Source of the DNA: Aerococcus sanguinicola
GTDB lineage: Bacteria > Bacillota > Bacilli > Lactobacillales > Aerococcaceae
Assembly (NCBI RefSeq): GCF_008726925.1
Contig: NZ_VYWO01000001.1
Span: 124,001-188,000, forward strand
DNA length: 64,000 nt
Direction of reading: 5' to 3'
The translations under genes and the position numbers were made by a program. The notes below the pieces were generated by a model. That model ran no database searches. It was not told the DNA's origin and saw only the letters and a list, made by a program, of their open reading frames with translations. The stretch's first letter is position 1; the number at the start of each line of letters is the position of its first letter. Positions 17,848 to 31,486 of this stretch are shown here, in pieces.

Positions 17848-17876
17848 TTGACTTTTTGTATAATTGATTTTAATAT
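17848..17876 (+). promoter_or_regulatory. Promoter of deoC
   Basis: TTGACT (17848-17853), 17-base spacer, TAATAT (17871-17876). Operator palindrome 2 begins three bases after the -10 and covers the predicted start of transcription. Confidence 0.65.
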
Positions 17877-17878
17877 TA

Positions 17879-17894
17879 TTATGTAATTACATAT
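17879..17894. promoter_or_regulatory. Operator palindrome 2, deoC side
   Basis: TATGT-AATT-ACATA, containing the perfect palindrome ATGTAATTACAT, overlaps the predicted deoC transcription start. It shares the ATGTnATTACAT core with the palindrome on the PTS side. Confidence 0.65.
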
Positions 17895-17909
17895 CTAGGA
17901 GGATTAACT

Positions 17910-18620
17910 ATGGCTGAATATACTCTTGACCAACTTTGCCGTTTGATTGATCATACAAATTTAAAAGCTTATGCTGATTCAGAGGCTATTAAAGCGCTTT
18001 GTGAAGAGGCTAAAAGCTATCATTTTAAGATGGTGGCTATTAATCAAACTCAAACTAAGCTCTGTGCTGAAGTCTTATCAGGCACAGATATCCATGTTGG
18101 AGCGGCAATTGCCTTCCCATTAGGACAAACAACGATAGCTGCAAAGTGTTTTGAAACTAAGGACGCTATTGCGAATGGGGCAGATGAAATTGACTATGTT
18201 ATTAATATCACAGAATTAAAAGATAAAAATTATGCTTATATTCAGGAAGAAATGGAAGCAATTGTTGACATTTGTCGAGAAGCACAGGTTATTTCTAAAG
18301 TTATTTTTGAAAATTGTTATTTAACTAAGGATGAAATAAGAAAAGTAGCGGAAATCGCCAGGGAGGTTAAGCCTGACTTTATTAAGACGTCGACAGGCTT
18401 TGGTACCAGTGGTGCAAGGGTTGAAGATGTACGCTTGATGAAAGAAATAGTTGGGGACACAGTAAAAGTTAAGGCTGCTGGAGGAATTCGTGATGCTGAT
18501 AGCTTCCTTGAAATGATTGCTGCTGGGGCAGAAAGAATCGGTTGCAGTTCTGGAATTCATATTATTGACGAGCTAAAAGACCGGTTAGAAAGAGAAAAGA
18601 TTGACAAAATCGAAATTTAA
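17910..18620 (+). CDS. deoC: Deoxyribose-phosphate aldolase
   Basis: A 236-residue class I aldolase cleaving 2-deoxyribose 5-phosphate to glyceraldehyde 3-phosphate and acetaldehyde. The catalytic set is intact: Asp95 in DEIDYVIN, Schiff-base Lys159 in [10 protein letters not shown], Lys188 in KVKAAGGIR and the phosphate loop GCSS at 211-214. The segment usually reading VCVNP is VAINQ, so the protein is somewhat divergent. AGGAGG precedes the ATG. It is AT-rich, divergent from a mannose-class PTS and followed by a GntR regulator. No other nucleoside-catabolism gene is near, which suggests that the substrate arrives through the PTS (inference). Confidence 0.88.
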   Translation: MAEYTLDQLCRLIDHTNLKAYADSEAIKALCEEAKSYHFKMVAINQTQTKLCAEVLSGTDIHVGAAIAFPLGQTTIAAKCFETKDAIANGADEIDYVINITELKDKNYAYIQEEMEAIVDICREAQVISKVIFENCYLTKDEIRKVAEIAREVKPDFIKTSTGFGTSGARVEDVRLMKEIVGDTVKVKAAGGIRDADSFLEMIAAGAERIGCSSGIHIIDELKDRLEREKIDKIEI

Positions 18621-18629
18621 CGGTATAAC

Positions 18630-18663
18630 AAATCGATGAGCATGCGTTCATCGATTTTTATTT
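18630..18663 (+). terminator. Terminator between deoC and gntR
   Basis: AAATCGATGA (18630-18639) pairs with TCATCGATTT (18648-18657) around an 8-base loop and is followed by TTATTTT. It may let deoC be transcribed more than the regulator behind it. Confidence 0.75.
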
Positions 18664-18684
18664 TGACCAGAAAAAGGAGATTCT

Positions 18685-19392
18685 ATGAGTAAATTACACG
18701 AACAAGTTGCCAATGACCTGCGTAAGAAAATCGAAAATGGGACCTATCCAGAAAATTCTTTAATCCCCAAGGAATTGGACTTAGTGAAGGAGTATGAAGT
18801 CAGCCGAACAACTATTCGGACAGCTATCCAAACCCTAGTTAATGAAGGCTATCTCCATCGTAAGAAGAAGGCGGGCACCAAGGTTATTAGCAATAAAATT
18901 GATCAAAGTTTCACTCATATTATTGAATCCTATAATGATGAAATGAAACGAAAAGGTCTTGATCCATCGACTCAGGTAATTAGTCAGATGGTTGTTTCCG
19001 CTGACGAAGAAGTTGCTGAAGCACTAGAAATACCTGATCAAGCACTTGTGATTAAGCTCATTCGTCTTCGTTTCAGTAATGAAATGCCAGTCGTTCTGGT
19101 GACTACCTATATTCCTTATGAAGGGAATGAAGCATTAGAACACGTTGATTTTACTAGCCAGAGTTTCTACCATACACTTAAAGAAATGGACAAAGAAATT
19201 ACCCAAATCAAACGCCACTTAGAAATTACAAAAGCAACAGAAACAGAGGCGGCTTTGCTCAATGTTGCTCCCGAAGATCCACTCTATTACTTTAAATCAG
19301 TAGCTCGCCTAGAAGACAATACCGCGATTGAATATTCCAAGTCCAAGTATCGAGGGGATATTAATTCTTTTAGCTTTGTTATTCGTGTATAA
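18685..19392 (+). CDS. GntR-family regulator, HutC/UTRA type
   Basis: A 235-residue transcription factor. A winged helix covers residues 1-70 (LHEQVANDLRKKIENGTYP, then LDLVKEYEVSRTTIRTAIQTLVNEGYLHRKKKAGTKV in two parts). A UTRA effector-binding domain covers about 85-230, with ALVIKLIRLRFSNEMPVVLVT and the closing AIEYSKSKYRGD. This class senses phosphorylated sugars or similar metabolites. It most likely controls the divergent PTS and deoC units through the ATGTnATTACAT palindromes. Confidence 0.88.
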   Translation: MSKLHEQVANDLRKKIENGTYPENSLIPKELDLVKEYEVSRTTIRTAIQTLVNEGYLHRKKKAGTKVISNKIDQSFTHIIESYNDEMKRKGLDPSTQVISQMVVSADEEVAEALEIPDQALVIKLIRLRFSNEMPVVLVTTYIPYEGNEALEHVDFTSQSFYHTLKEMDKEITQIKRHLEITKATETEAALLNVAPEDPLYYFKSVARLEDNTAIEYSKSKYRGDINSFSFVIRV

Positions 19393-19422
19393 GTGTTTGT
19401 TTGAGAAATAATATTCACTCAA

Positions 19423-19452
19423 AAAGCCCGACTCAACCATGAGCCGGGCTTT
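19423..19452. terminator. Bidirectional terminator
   Basis: AAAGCCCG-CTCA pairs with TGAG-CGGGCTTT around a short loop, flanked by A and T runs. It is shared by gntR and the convergent GH101 gene. Confidence 0.85.
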
Positions 19453-19480
19453 AATCTCTTATTCAGCTAATCTTCCTATT

Positions 19481-24831
<5,351 letters not shown>

Positions 24832-26667
24832 ATGACTGTTAAATTGATTCCTGACTATAATGAAATTTTAAAATTCAAAGTCCCTTTAACGACTGGGGAA
24901 AAACAAATGGTAGATTGTTTGGTCAGCTATTTAGAAAGCATTCCCTATAGAGATTTTGAGATCTATGTCCAACCAAATCTTTTCTTTAAGAGACCAGATA
25001 TTGTTGTTTTGGAACCCAACCGGTCACTTTGGATTATTGAGGTGAAAGATTATCAACCATCCTCATATATGGTTATAGATAATAATGGGGAGATGACTTG
25101 GAGACTTAGAAAAGATGAAAGGGTTCATGCCTATCCGTTTAGGCAAGTAGAAGAGTATCGGAGAGATTTATTGGAATATGCCAGCCCTCTAACCCAACAA
25201 AGTATTGATTCGAAAGACGAACAGGGTAAACAGCGATTTGGTTGCCTGATTAGAAGTGCTTTATTTTTATCGAACTATAGTCAGGCTGACATCGCTAAGC
25301 AAAAAATAAAAAATCAATATATTAAAGTCTGGGGTAAAGAAATTCTTCAGAACCAGTCAGGTCTCAAAAAATTCTTTGAACCCATCTATAAAGAAAATCT
25401 TTGCCTCTCCTCCCGAGAGACTTGTGACTTTCGTATGATATTAAATCCAGGCGAAAATGGGAAAAATGAACCAGAAAAAGACTTTAAAAATATAAAATAT
25501 AGAAATTTTGTCCAAAGTCGCCCCGGCAAGCAAAAGGCAAGAGGGAGTGCTGGTAGCGGGAAAACGACCTTACTGGCTAAAAGGGTAGCTAATGCTGCAG
25601 AGCGTTTAGAGACCAACCAGGCCATCCTAGTGACTTACTTCAACATTACAATTGGCAATTACTTACACGACAAAATTGTAGCTGAAGCAGGTAAGAACTT
25701 GCATGAATTAGGCGTCGATTTACAACATTTCAATAGCCTATTTCGCTGGAAAAGAGATGGGAATCGTTATTGGATCGCTTCGTTAAAAGAAATTGATAAA
25801 AAATATCAAGCCATCTTTATCGATGAAGGCCAAGATTTTGAGTATGAGTGGTTTAAAGTCCTTGAAGCTAGTTATTTAGCTGGCGACGGTGAATTTGTTA
25901 TCTTTGCTGATCAAAACCAAAATATTTACGGGCAAAAGATGGAGCAGCAGGTTGATGATACAAGTATGACTTACCAATTACCCCGTACCCCTATCCCTGG
26001 ACGTTGGAATTCCTTTGATATTAGTCACCGCCACAGTAATCCCATGATTACAACACTGGCTAATCACTTTGTAGATGCTTATTTAGATAAGACCATTTCT
26101 ATTAGTGATGACGGTATATTTATTAATGAAGATGAAACATTAGCTAGTCAAAAAATTATCTATAATTATAGTGCCCATGATTTTGATGCGGATCTTGCAG
26201 CTCGAGAAGTCTATAGATATATGGAGGCAGTTGGTAATGCGGATTCAAACTTTTCTATCAATGACTTAGCTGTTCTATCGACTGATCGCAAGTTATTGCG
26301 CAGTTTAGAAAATAAGATGCGAGCAATGGGGGAAATTTTTAAAGACATATCGACAACCTTTCCTCCCATAAGTGATATTGACGATTCCAAGTATCAAAAT
26401 CTTGATCAGAAAACGGATTACGATAAACCCTATAAGATGAAATTCTATCGAAATACTGGGGTTGTTAAGATGAGTACGATTCATAGCTTTAAAGGCTGGG
26501 AGTCGCCTTATGTTGTGCTCGTGATTCCAAGTCGAAAGAATTTAAGCGAAGATGAGCGAGTTAAACGACACGATTTGATCTATACAGGCATCACGCGTGC
26601 CAAAAAAGGTATCTATATTCTCAATTACGATCCAGCTTACCATGACTTCTTTAGACAATTATCTTAA
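24832..26667 (+). CDS. NERD-domain superfamily I helicase-like protein
   Basis: A 611-residue protein joining a nuclease-related domain (NERD) to a UvrD/Rep-type helicase. The NERD part (about residues 15-110) has the PD-(D/E)XK-like pattern RPDIVVLEP...WIIEVKDY. Helicase motifs follow: ARGSAGSGKTTLLAKR (Walker A, near 240), AIFIDEGQDFEYEW (motif II), FADQNQNIYG (motif III), STIHSFKGWESPYVVLV (motif V) and DLIYTGITRAKKGIYI (motif VI). It is monocistronic and more AT-rich than its flanks, which suggests transfer. Single-gene NERD-helicases occur in accessory regions and some relatives take part in phage defence or repair; the role here is not known. Confidence 0.85.
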   Translation: MTVKLIPDYNEILKFKVPLTTGEKQMVDCLVSYLESIPYRDFEIYVQPNLFFKRPDIVVLEPNRSLWIIEVKDYQPSSYMVIDNNGEMTWRLRKDERVHAYPFRQVEEYRRDLLEYASPLTQQSIDSKDEQGKQRFGCLIRSALFLSNYSQADIAKQKIKNQYIKVWGKEILQNQSGLKKFFEPIYKENLCLSSRETCDFRMILNPGENGKNEPEKDFKNIKYRNFVQSRPGKQKARGSAGSGKTTLLAKRVANAAERLETNQAILVTYFNITIGNYLHDKIVAEAGKNLHELGVDLQHFNSLFRWKRDGNRYWIASLKEIDKKYQAIFIDEGQDFEYEWFKVLEASYLAGDGEFVIFADQNQNIYGQKMEQQVDDTSMTYQLPRTPIPGRWNSFDISHRHSNPMITTLANHFVDAYLDKTISISDDGIFINEDETLASQKIIYNYSAHDFDADLAAREVYRYMEAVGNADSNFSINDLAVLSTDRKLLRSLENKMRAMGEIFKDISTTFPPISDIDDSKYQNLDQKTDYDKPYKMKFYRNTGVVKMSTIHSFKGWESPYVVLVIPSRKNLSEDERVKRHDLIYTGITRAKKGIYILNYDPAYHDFFRQLS

Positions 26668-26768
26668 TTAAAGCTTAGCAAGCATTATGGAAGCTTCTGT
26701 GACCCTAGCCTTATCCCCATAATGATCAACTAAATTCCCGATCAAAACCAAGAAAAAGCCGCAGAAAA

Positions 26769-26829
26769 AGCCAGCCCATCCCTCTACCCAGCAATAGCTG
26801 GAGTAAAGGGGAAGGACTGGCTGTTTTTT
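26769..26829. terminator. Terminator between convergent genes
   Basis: AGCCAG (26769-26774) pairs with CTGGCT (26817-26822) and inner CCAGC/CTGG and CCCT/AGGG pairs extend it; a run of T follows. It separates the helicase gene from the convergent phosphatase-like gene. Confidence 0.7.
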
Positions 26830-26850
26830 ATCAAGCTCGGCCAGTAGGTC

Positions 26851-27681
26851 CTAAATCCGAAAGCGCACATAAGCCCGGTCATCGAAGGAGGCAAAGTGGG
26901 CTTGCCCCCTGGTTGCTGGCCAATGGTCGATGAGATAGGGATCGGCTACTAAGAGCTCTTGGAGCTTGGCTTCGCTTGCTTCTAGTGTCGGGGCAAGTTC
27001 GGGATAGCCGTTGCTGGCTAGGACGATCTCGCTGGGGCTGTCGGAAGTGACCGGGATAATCTGGATGAGGTCTCTGGGGATAGGGTTGCCATTGAGGACG
27101 GCATAGCCATAGGGGCTGTCGCTTTGGTTAGCGAATGTTGTCATCCGGACCAACCAGGGCAGGATTTGCAGGCGGGCGCTGTCCTCTTGGGCGAAGTAGC
27201 TGGCAGGGTCCTGCTTATCGATCCGCATTTCGGTATAAGCGATTAAGCGGCGCATGTCGGAGAGGACCTGGTCGGCGGGTCGGGGCTTCTGGTAGTGCTG
27301 GCCATTAACTAAGGCTTGGCAGTCCCCAATCAACCAGATCTCTTGGCGCTGGAGACTATAGATCACGGCTACGGCTTGGAGACCTACCGCTTTGAGTTTG
27401 GGGTCTAGCTGCTTAGCGGCATAATAGTCCCGGATGCTCAGGTTAACTTCTCGGATGAAGTGGTCGCTGCTGGCCTTGGGAGGCAGGTCAGCTAGGACCT
27501 GGCGGATGATTTGGCCAGCGACTTTGCCTGGATTTTGACCGTCAAATTGAATGCTGGCCTTAGCGGATTCGCCATCGATGACCGCGATGAAGGCATCGGA
27601 AGTATAGATGATGTCTTCGCATAAGCGGGGCCCCGCCTTGCCTTGGACGAATTGTTCAATGATCTGCATGGATGGACTCAC
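26851..27681 (-). CDS. PP2C-like (PPM-type) protein of the organophosphate operon
   Basis: A 276-residue cytoplasmic protein. Patterns resemble a divergent PPM/PP2C phosphatase: EDIIYTSDAFIAVIDGES near residues 22-39, a variable GLQAVAVIYS...WLIGDCQALVNG near 105-130, VLASNGYPEL near 230 and a terminal SFDDRAYVRFRI. The acidic residues of the first and last motifs fit metal ligands, but several canonical glycines differ, so activity is uncertain. It starts at a GTG overlapping the stop of the diesterase gene by 4 bases; a later ATG at 27669 is possible. It is the last gene of the ABC-importer operon, so a role in phosphate ester use or its control is inferred. Confidence 0.55.
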   Translation of the reverse strand: MSPSMQIIEQFVQGKAGPRLCEDIIYTSDAFIAVIDGESAKASIQFDGQNPGKVAGQIIRQVLADLPPKASSDHFIREVNLSIRDYYAAKQLDPKLKAVGLQAVAVIYSLQRQEIWLIGDCQALVNGQHYQKPRPADQVLSDMRRLIAYTEMRIDKQDPASYFAQEDSARLQILPWLVRMTTFANQSDSPYGYAVLNGNPIPRDLIQIIPVTSDSPSEIVLASNGYPELAPTLEASEAKLQELLVADPYLIDHWPATRGQAHFASFDDRAYVRFRI

Positions 27682-28532
27682 ATGCCTTGCCGCTGTCTGC
27701 GGAAGTCAGCCATAAAGTTGGGCCAGTCCGTGATGAAGGCGTTGCTGCCATGTTGGACCATGTCCTCCCAGTCGCCATAACCAGCCTCCGATAAGAGAGC
27801 GGATTCATCACTGAGCTCGAGGTAGAGGTGGGGCTGCTTGCCCAGCTTCTCTGAATTGACCGTCAGAAGATAGTTCTTCGCCAATAAGTCCTGGCGCCAG
27901 TCGGGATCGACGAGGTCATTGGCTTCCCCCTTAACAATCAATTCCAAGCCAACTAGTCGGACCTGGTCATACTGGCTAAGTTCTGCCAGCTGGTCCCGCT
28001 TCTGGATAATGGCCATATAATTCAAGGGTTCATCCAGCTGGTTCAAGGCCTCGAGGGGTCCCGCTTCGACCTGGGACTTGAAGAGGAGCTGGTCTGCCTT
28101 GCCGGAGTCTTGGATGAGGCCAATGAAGGCGTCATCTCTAAAGTAGGCCCAGGCCCGGTCAATGTTGACCAAGTAATCTTCAGGCAGCCAGGCCAAGAAG
28201 TCGGCCAAGCGTTCGGGATAGAAGCCGGAGGGATCACCTACCGAATTGATATATTCCAATTGGTCAATCAAGCTGGCCGGCAGCTCAGAGAAATCCCGGC
28301 CCATCATGCCGAGGAGGGCCGGCTCATTCTCATTGTGGAAGAGATAATAGACCCCATCACTGGACCGGCAGACATCGATTTCAATCACATCCGCACCCGC
28401 TCGCTTAGCTAGGATGGCAGCTTGGCGGGTGTTTTGGATCACATTGCCACCCCAGAAACCGCGGTGGGCCATGATCAGGAAATCCCTGCTTTGTAAACAA
28501 TCGCTAAATTTATTTTCAGGTGCTGCTTTCAT
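27678..28532 (-). CDS. Glycerophosphodiester phosphodiesterase family protein
   Basis: A 284-residue GDPD-family TIM barrel without a signal peptide, so cytoplasmic. AHRGFWGGNVIQNT gives the catalytic His-Arg near residues 22-23, and GADVIEIDVCRSSDGVYYLFHNE gives the metal-binding Glu/Asp and second His. The family hydrolyses glycerophosphodiesters to glycerol 3-phosphate and an alcohol. The ATG at 28532 lies one base after the permease stop codon, giving tight coupling. This fits an importer that brings the diester in for cleavage. Confidence 0.85.
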   Translation of the reverse strand: MKAAPENKFSDCLQSRDFLIMAHRGFWGGNVIQNTRQAAILAKRAGADVIEIDVCRSSDGVYYLFHNENEPALLGMMGRDFSELPASLIDQLEYINSVGDPSGFYPERLADFLAWLPEDYLVNIDRAWAYFRDDAFIGLIQDSGKADQLLFKSQVEAGPLEALNQLDEPLNYMAIIQKRDQLAELSQYDQVRLVGLELIVKGEANDLVDPDWRQDLLAKNYLLTVNSEKLGKQPHLYLELSDESALLSEAGYGDWEDMVQHGSNAFITDWPNFMADFRRQRQGM

Positions 28533-28533
28533 T

Positions 28534-30261
28534 TTACTTCTTTCCTCCCATTGCACGGTTGGCACCTCGTCCATAAACGAAGTAGATGACAAGGGTATTA
28601 ATCACCATTAAGAGTACTGAGTATACCAAGTTGATAGCCTTGGCGTCAATGGTGGAGGAGGGGTCGGAGTTAGCCCGGATGATGATCCCTAAAGTTTCGC
28701 TACCGGGTTGGAAGAGGAAGGCCGACATGTTGTATTCAGCCAGGTTGCTGTTGAAGTTCAGGGCAACTAAAGCAAGGGCGGTCGGTAGGAGGGCCGGCAG
28801 GATGACCTTCCAGAAGGACCGCATGCTTGAAGCCCCTAGGATCTTCGAAGCATCTTCTAGGTTCGAATCGAAGGAATAGTAGGCGCTCTTCAGGTAGCGC
28901 ATGGTATTCGGCAGAAGAATAACCATATAGGCGACAGGGAGAATCCATTGCGAGCCGATCACCGATTGCCCAAAGAGCAGGGGATGGGGCCGGTCGTAAG
29001 TAAGGATGTAACCCAAAGCAATCATGATGGTGGGGAAGAGCCAAGGAATGTAATAAGTGTATTCCATAGCGGTTCTAAAGATTCCAGCCTTCTTCTGCAT
29101 GATCCAGCGAACCAGTAATAGCATTAAGAGCACAGAACCGATGGCGGCAAAGGCAGAGAAAGCTGCTGACCGTAAGAGGGGCTCATAGGTGGCTGGGTTG
29201 GTAATAATCTTGCTGTAGTGTTCCAAAGTAAAGCCTGAAAGGGAAAGCTTAGAGGCCGCAATGGATGAGGTATCCATAAAGGAGAAGAGAATAACGAAGA
29301 CGATGGGCAGGGTATAGATGACGAAGAGCAGCCAAGAGAGGATATGGACAATCCAATTAGCGGTTGGGTTGTTAATCTTCTGTTTCACTAAACGCCCTTT
29401 CGTTTTTGAAATCGACAGGTAGTTCCCCTTGCGTTCGTTAGCCGTAATCACAAAGAGCAAGATAATTTGGGCAGCCCCGAGGATAATGGACAGCAAGGCA
29501 GCGATGTCACGCGAGGCGGGGCGTCCCGAGAAGGTTAGAATCATGGGGGCGATAGTCTGGAAGTCCTTCCCACCTACCATTAAGGGGGCAGAGAAGGCAC
29601 CCAGGCCAGTCGCAAAGGTCATGACAATTAGCGTGAGGAAAGTCGGTTTAAAAGTAGGAAGGACAACCTTTTTCAAGATGGACCACTGACTATCGCCCAA
29701 GTTCTTAGCGGCATCAATGGTATTATTGTCTAAGGAACGGACCGCATTACTTAAGAAGAGCATATGGTTAGAGGTACAGGCGAAGGTCATCACCAGGAGG
29801 ACTGCTGGAAAGCCAGTAAACCATTCCCTATTTATGTCCGGGAAGAAGTTTGTTAAGAATTGGGTAATCACGCCTTCTTGGCCATAGAGATAGAGCCAAC
29901 CATTGGCAACAATCAAGCCAGAGAAGACTAAGGTTGACATGAAGCCAACTTTCAGGATTTTGGCCCCTTTGATGTCAAAGTATTCGGTGACTAAGACGAT
30001 AAAGGTACCCACGATATTCACGGTGAAGGTCAGAACCACTGCCAATAAGAAGGAGTTGCCGACAGACTTGAGGGCACGTTCGGAATCCAAAATCTTATCA
30101 ATCGCGGTAAAAGAGAAACTGCCATCCTGGACGAAGGTTTGTAAAAAGACACCAACCAGTGGATAGACTAAGAAGGTCAGGGCAAACCAAATTAAAAAGG
30201 CAATAAAGATGATTTTAAAGAGATTTAGCCCATTCGATTGTTTCTTGAATAACTTATCCAT
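28534..30261 (-). CDS. ABC transporter permease, fused double-domain (Fbp/PhnU-like)
   Basis: A 575-residue polytopic permease with two consecutive binding-protein-dependent transport domains, about residues 60-280 and 340-560. Each has an EAA-like loop (DAAKNLGDSQWSILKKVVLPT and EDASKILGASSMRSFWKVILPA, read in two parts). This fused form is typical of ferric-iron/2-aminoethylphosphonate-type importers. The start at 30261 is preferred as GAGGTGG lies 6 bases upstream. It follows the ATPase stop by one base. Substrate is inferred from context as an organophosphate, not iron. Confidence 0.85.
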   Translation of the reverse strand: MDKLFKKQSNGLNLFKIIFIAFLIWFALTFLVYPLVGVFLQTFVQDGSFSFTAIDKILDSERALKSVGNSFLLAVVLTFTVNIVGTFIVLVTEYFDIKGAKILKVGFMSTLVFSGLIVANGWLYLYGQEGVITQFLTNFFPDINREWFTGFPAVLLVMTFACTSNHMLFLSNAVRSLDNNTIDAAKNLGDSQWSILKKVVLPTFKPTFLTLIVMTFATGLGAFSAPLMVGGKDFQTIAPMILTFSGRPASRDIAALLSIILGAAQIILLFVITANERKGNYLSISKTKGRLVKQKINNPTANWIVHILSWLLFVIYTLPIVFVILFSFMDTSSIAASKLSLSGFTLEHYSKIITNPATYEPLLRSAAFSAFAAIGSVLLMLLLVRWIMQKKAGIFRTAMEYTYYIPWLFPTIMIALGYILTYDRPHPLLFGQSVIGSQWILPVAYMVILLPNTMRYLKSAYYSFDSNLEDASKILGASSMRSFWKVILPALLPTALALVALNFNSNLAEYNMSAFLFQPGSETLGIIIRANSDPSSTIDAKAINLVYSVLLMVINTLVIYFVYGRGANRAMGGKK

Positions 30262-30262
30262 C

Positions 30263-31285
30263 TTAGACCACCTCATAACTTAAAATGTCTTCTGGATGAA
30301 GGATTAAGTCCACGCGATCGCCGATGCCAAAGCTGGCATTCCGGTCCTCTTTGTTGATGACTTCGACGAGCTTTCCGGCATTGACATCGACAAAGAGACT
30401 ACTGAAGGATCCCTTATAGCCCACTCGCTGGACGGTCCCTGTCAGCCGGGCGCCCTGGTCGCCATCAACAGTGTAGAAGCGGATTTTCTCTGGACGGATG
30501 TAATGGCGTTGCTTGGGATCCAGCATGCCGGGGATTTGTTCATTGATGCTTTGAACGAGAGCGTCATCTAATCGATTCGATTCTCCGATAAAGTCGCAGA
30601 CAAATTCCGTTGCCGAATGATTGTAAATCTCTTCCGGCGTGCCGATTTGTTCGATAAAGCCCTTATTAAAGACGGCGATATGGTCGGAGAGCTCTAGGGC
30701 TTCTTCCTGGTCGTGGGTCACATAGATAGCTGTCATCCCTGTCTCCCGTTGGATGCGTTTGAGTTCCACCCGCAATTGCTTCCTCAGTTTGGCATCGAGG
30801 TTAGACAGGGGTTCGTCAAAGAGGACCACGTCGGGGCGCATGGCCAAGGCCCGGGCGATGGCCACCCGCTGCTGCTGGCCTCCTGATAATTCGGAAACAT
30901 TCTTTTGCAGTTGCTCAGGGGTCATATCGACCAGTTCAGCTAATTCCATAACCCGCTTTTCAATGTCTGCTTTGTTTACTTTTTTGACTTCCAACCCGTA
31001 GGCAATGTTGTCATAGACGCTCATGGTAGGGAAGAGGGCGTAGGATTGGAAGACCATACCTAGTTCGCGTTTTTCAACGGGGACATGGGTGAGGTCGCGG
31101 TCATTCAAGATAATCTTTCCTTTAGAAGGAAATTGGAAGCCGGCAATCGCTCGAAGGGTGGTCGTCTTCCCGCAGCCAGATGGGCCGAGCAGGGTAAAGA
31201 ATTCGCCATCCTGAATCTCGAGATTGACCCCATCAATGGCAACGAAGTCACCATATTTCACTTGTAAATCTTCTACTAATAACAT
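30263..31285 (-). CDS. ABC transporter ATP-binding protein (Fbp/PotA-like)
   Basis: A 340-residue importer ATPase. Walker A GPSGCGKTTTLRA (about 36-48), Q-loop VFQSYALFPTMSV, signature SELSGGQQQRVAIARAL, Walker B VVLFDEPLSNLDA and the switch His in VTHDQEEAL are all present. A C-terminal TOBE-like domain covers about 245-335. AAGGAG precedes the ATG at 31285. It is separated from the upstream binding-protein pseudogene by about 200 bases with two hairpins. Confidence 0.92.
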   Translation of the reverse strand: MLLVEDLQVKYGDFVAIDGVNLEIQDGEFFTLLGPSGCGKTTTLRAIAGFQFPSKGKIILNDRDLTHVPVEKRELGMVFQSYALFPTMSVYDNIAYGLEVKKVNKADIEKRVMELAELVDMTPEQLQKNVSELSGGQQQRVAIARALAMRPDVVLFDEPLSNLDAKLRKQLRVELKRIQRETGMTAIYVTHDQEEALELSDHIAVFNKGFIEQIGTPEEIYNHSATEFVCDFIGESNRLDDALVQSINEQIPGMLDPKQRHYIRPEKIRFYTVDGDQGARLTGTVQRVGYKGSFSSLFVDVNAGKLVEVINKEDRNASFGIGDRVDLILHPEDILSYEVV

Positions 31286-31324
31286 ATTTTTCTCCTTTTT
31301 AATCAGTGTCAAAACTGTGACAAA

Positions 31325-31414
31325 AGTTAATTAGCCCTGAATCACTGGTGCAAACACGGAAAGCGTCTCGTCAAAGCTCTTCCAAGTTCGTAAAGTGGCT
31401 ATCAGGGCTAACTT
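31325..31414 (-). other. Intercistronic inverted repeat
   Basis: TTAGCCCTGA (31331-31340) is the exact inverted complement of TCAGGGCTAA (31402-31411), with AAGTT/AACTT continuing outward after one unpaired segment. The loop is about 60 bases. It lies between the binding-protein and ATPase genes and may be an mRNA processing or stability element. Confidence 0.45.
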
Positions 31415-31449
31415 GCGGAATCGATTCGTCAGGAATCCTTCCTTTTTTA

Positions 31450-31479
31450 AAGAGGCTAGCGCCTTGGTCCTAGCCTCTT
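31450..31479 (-). terminator. Hairpin directly behind the binding-protein gene
   Basis: AAGAGGCTAG (31450-31459) and CTAGCCTCTT (31470-31479) are perfect 10-base arms with a 10-base loop, 7 bases past the stop codon. On the minus strand TTTAAAAAAGG follows, so it is more likely a partial terminator or a 3'-end stabiliser than a strong stop. Confidence 0.55.
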
Positions 31480-31486
31480 AATTTGC

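Noticed and set aside
31325..31414. Miniature transposable element between the binding-protein and ATPase genes
   Set aside because: The inverted arms are only 10-13 bases, lack flanking target duplications and occur once in the window.
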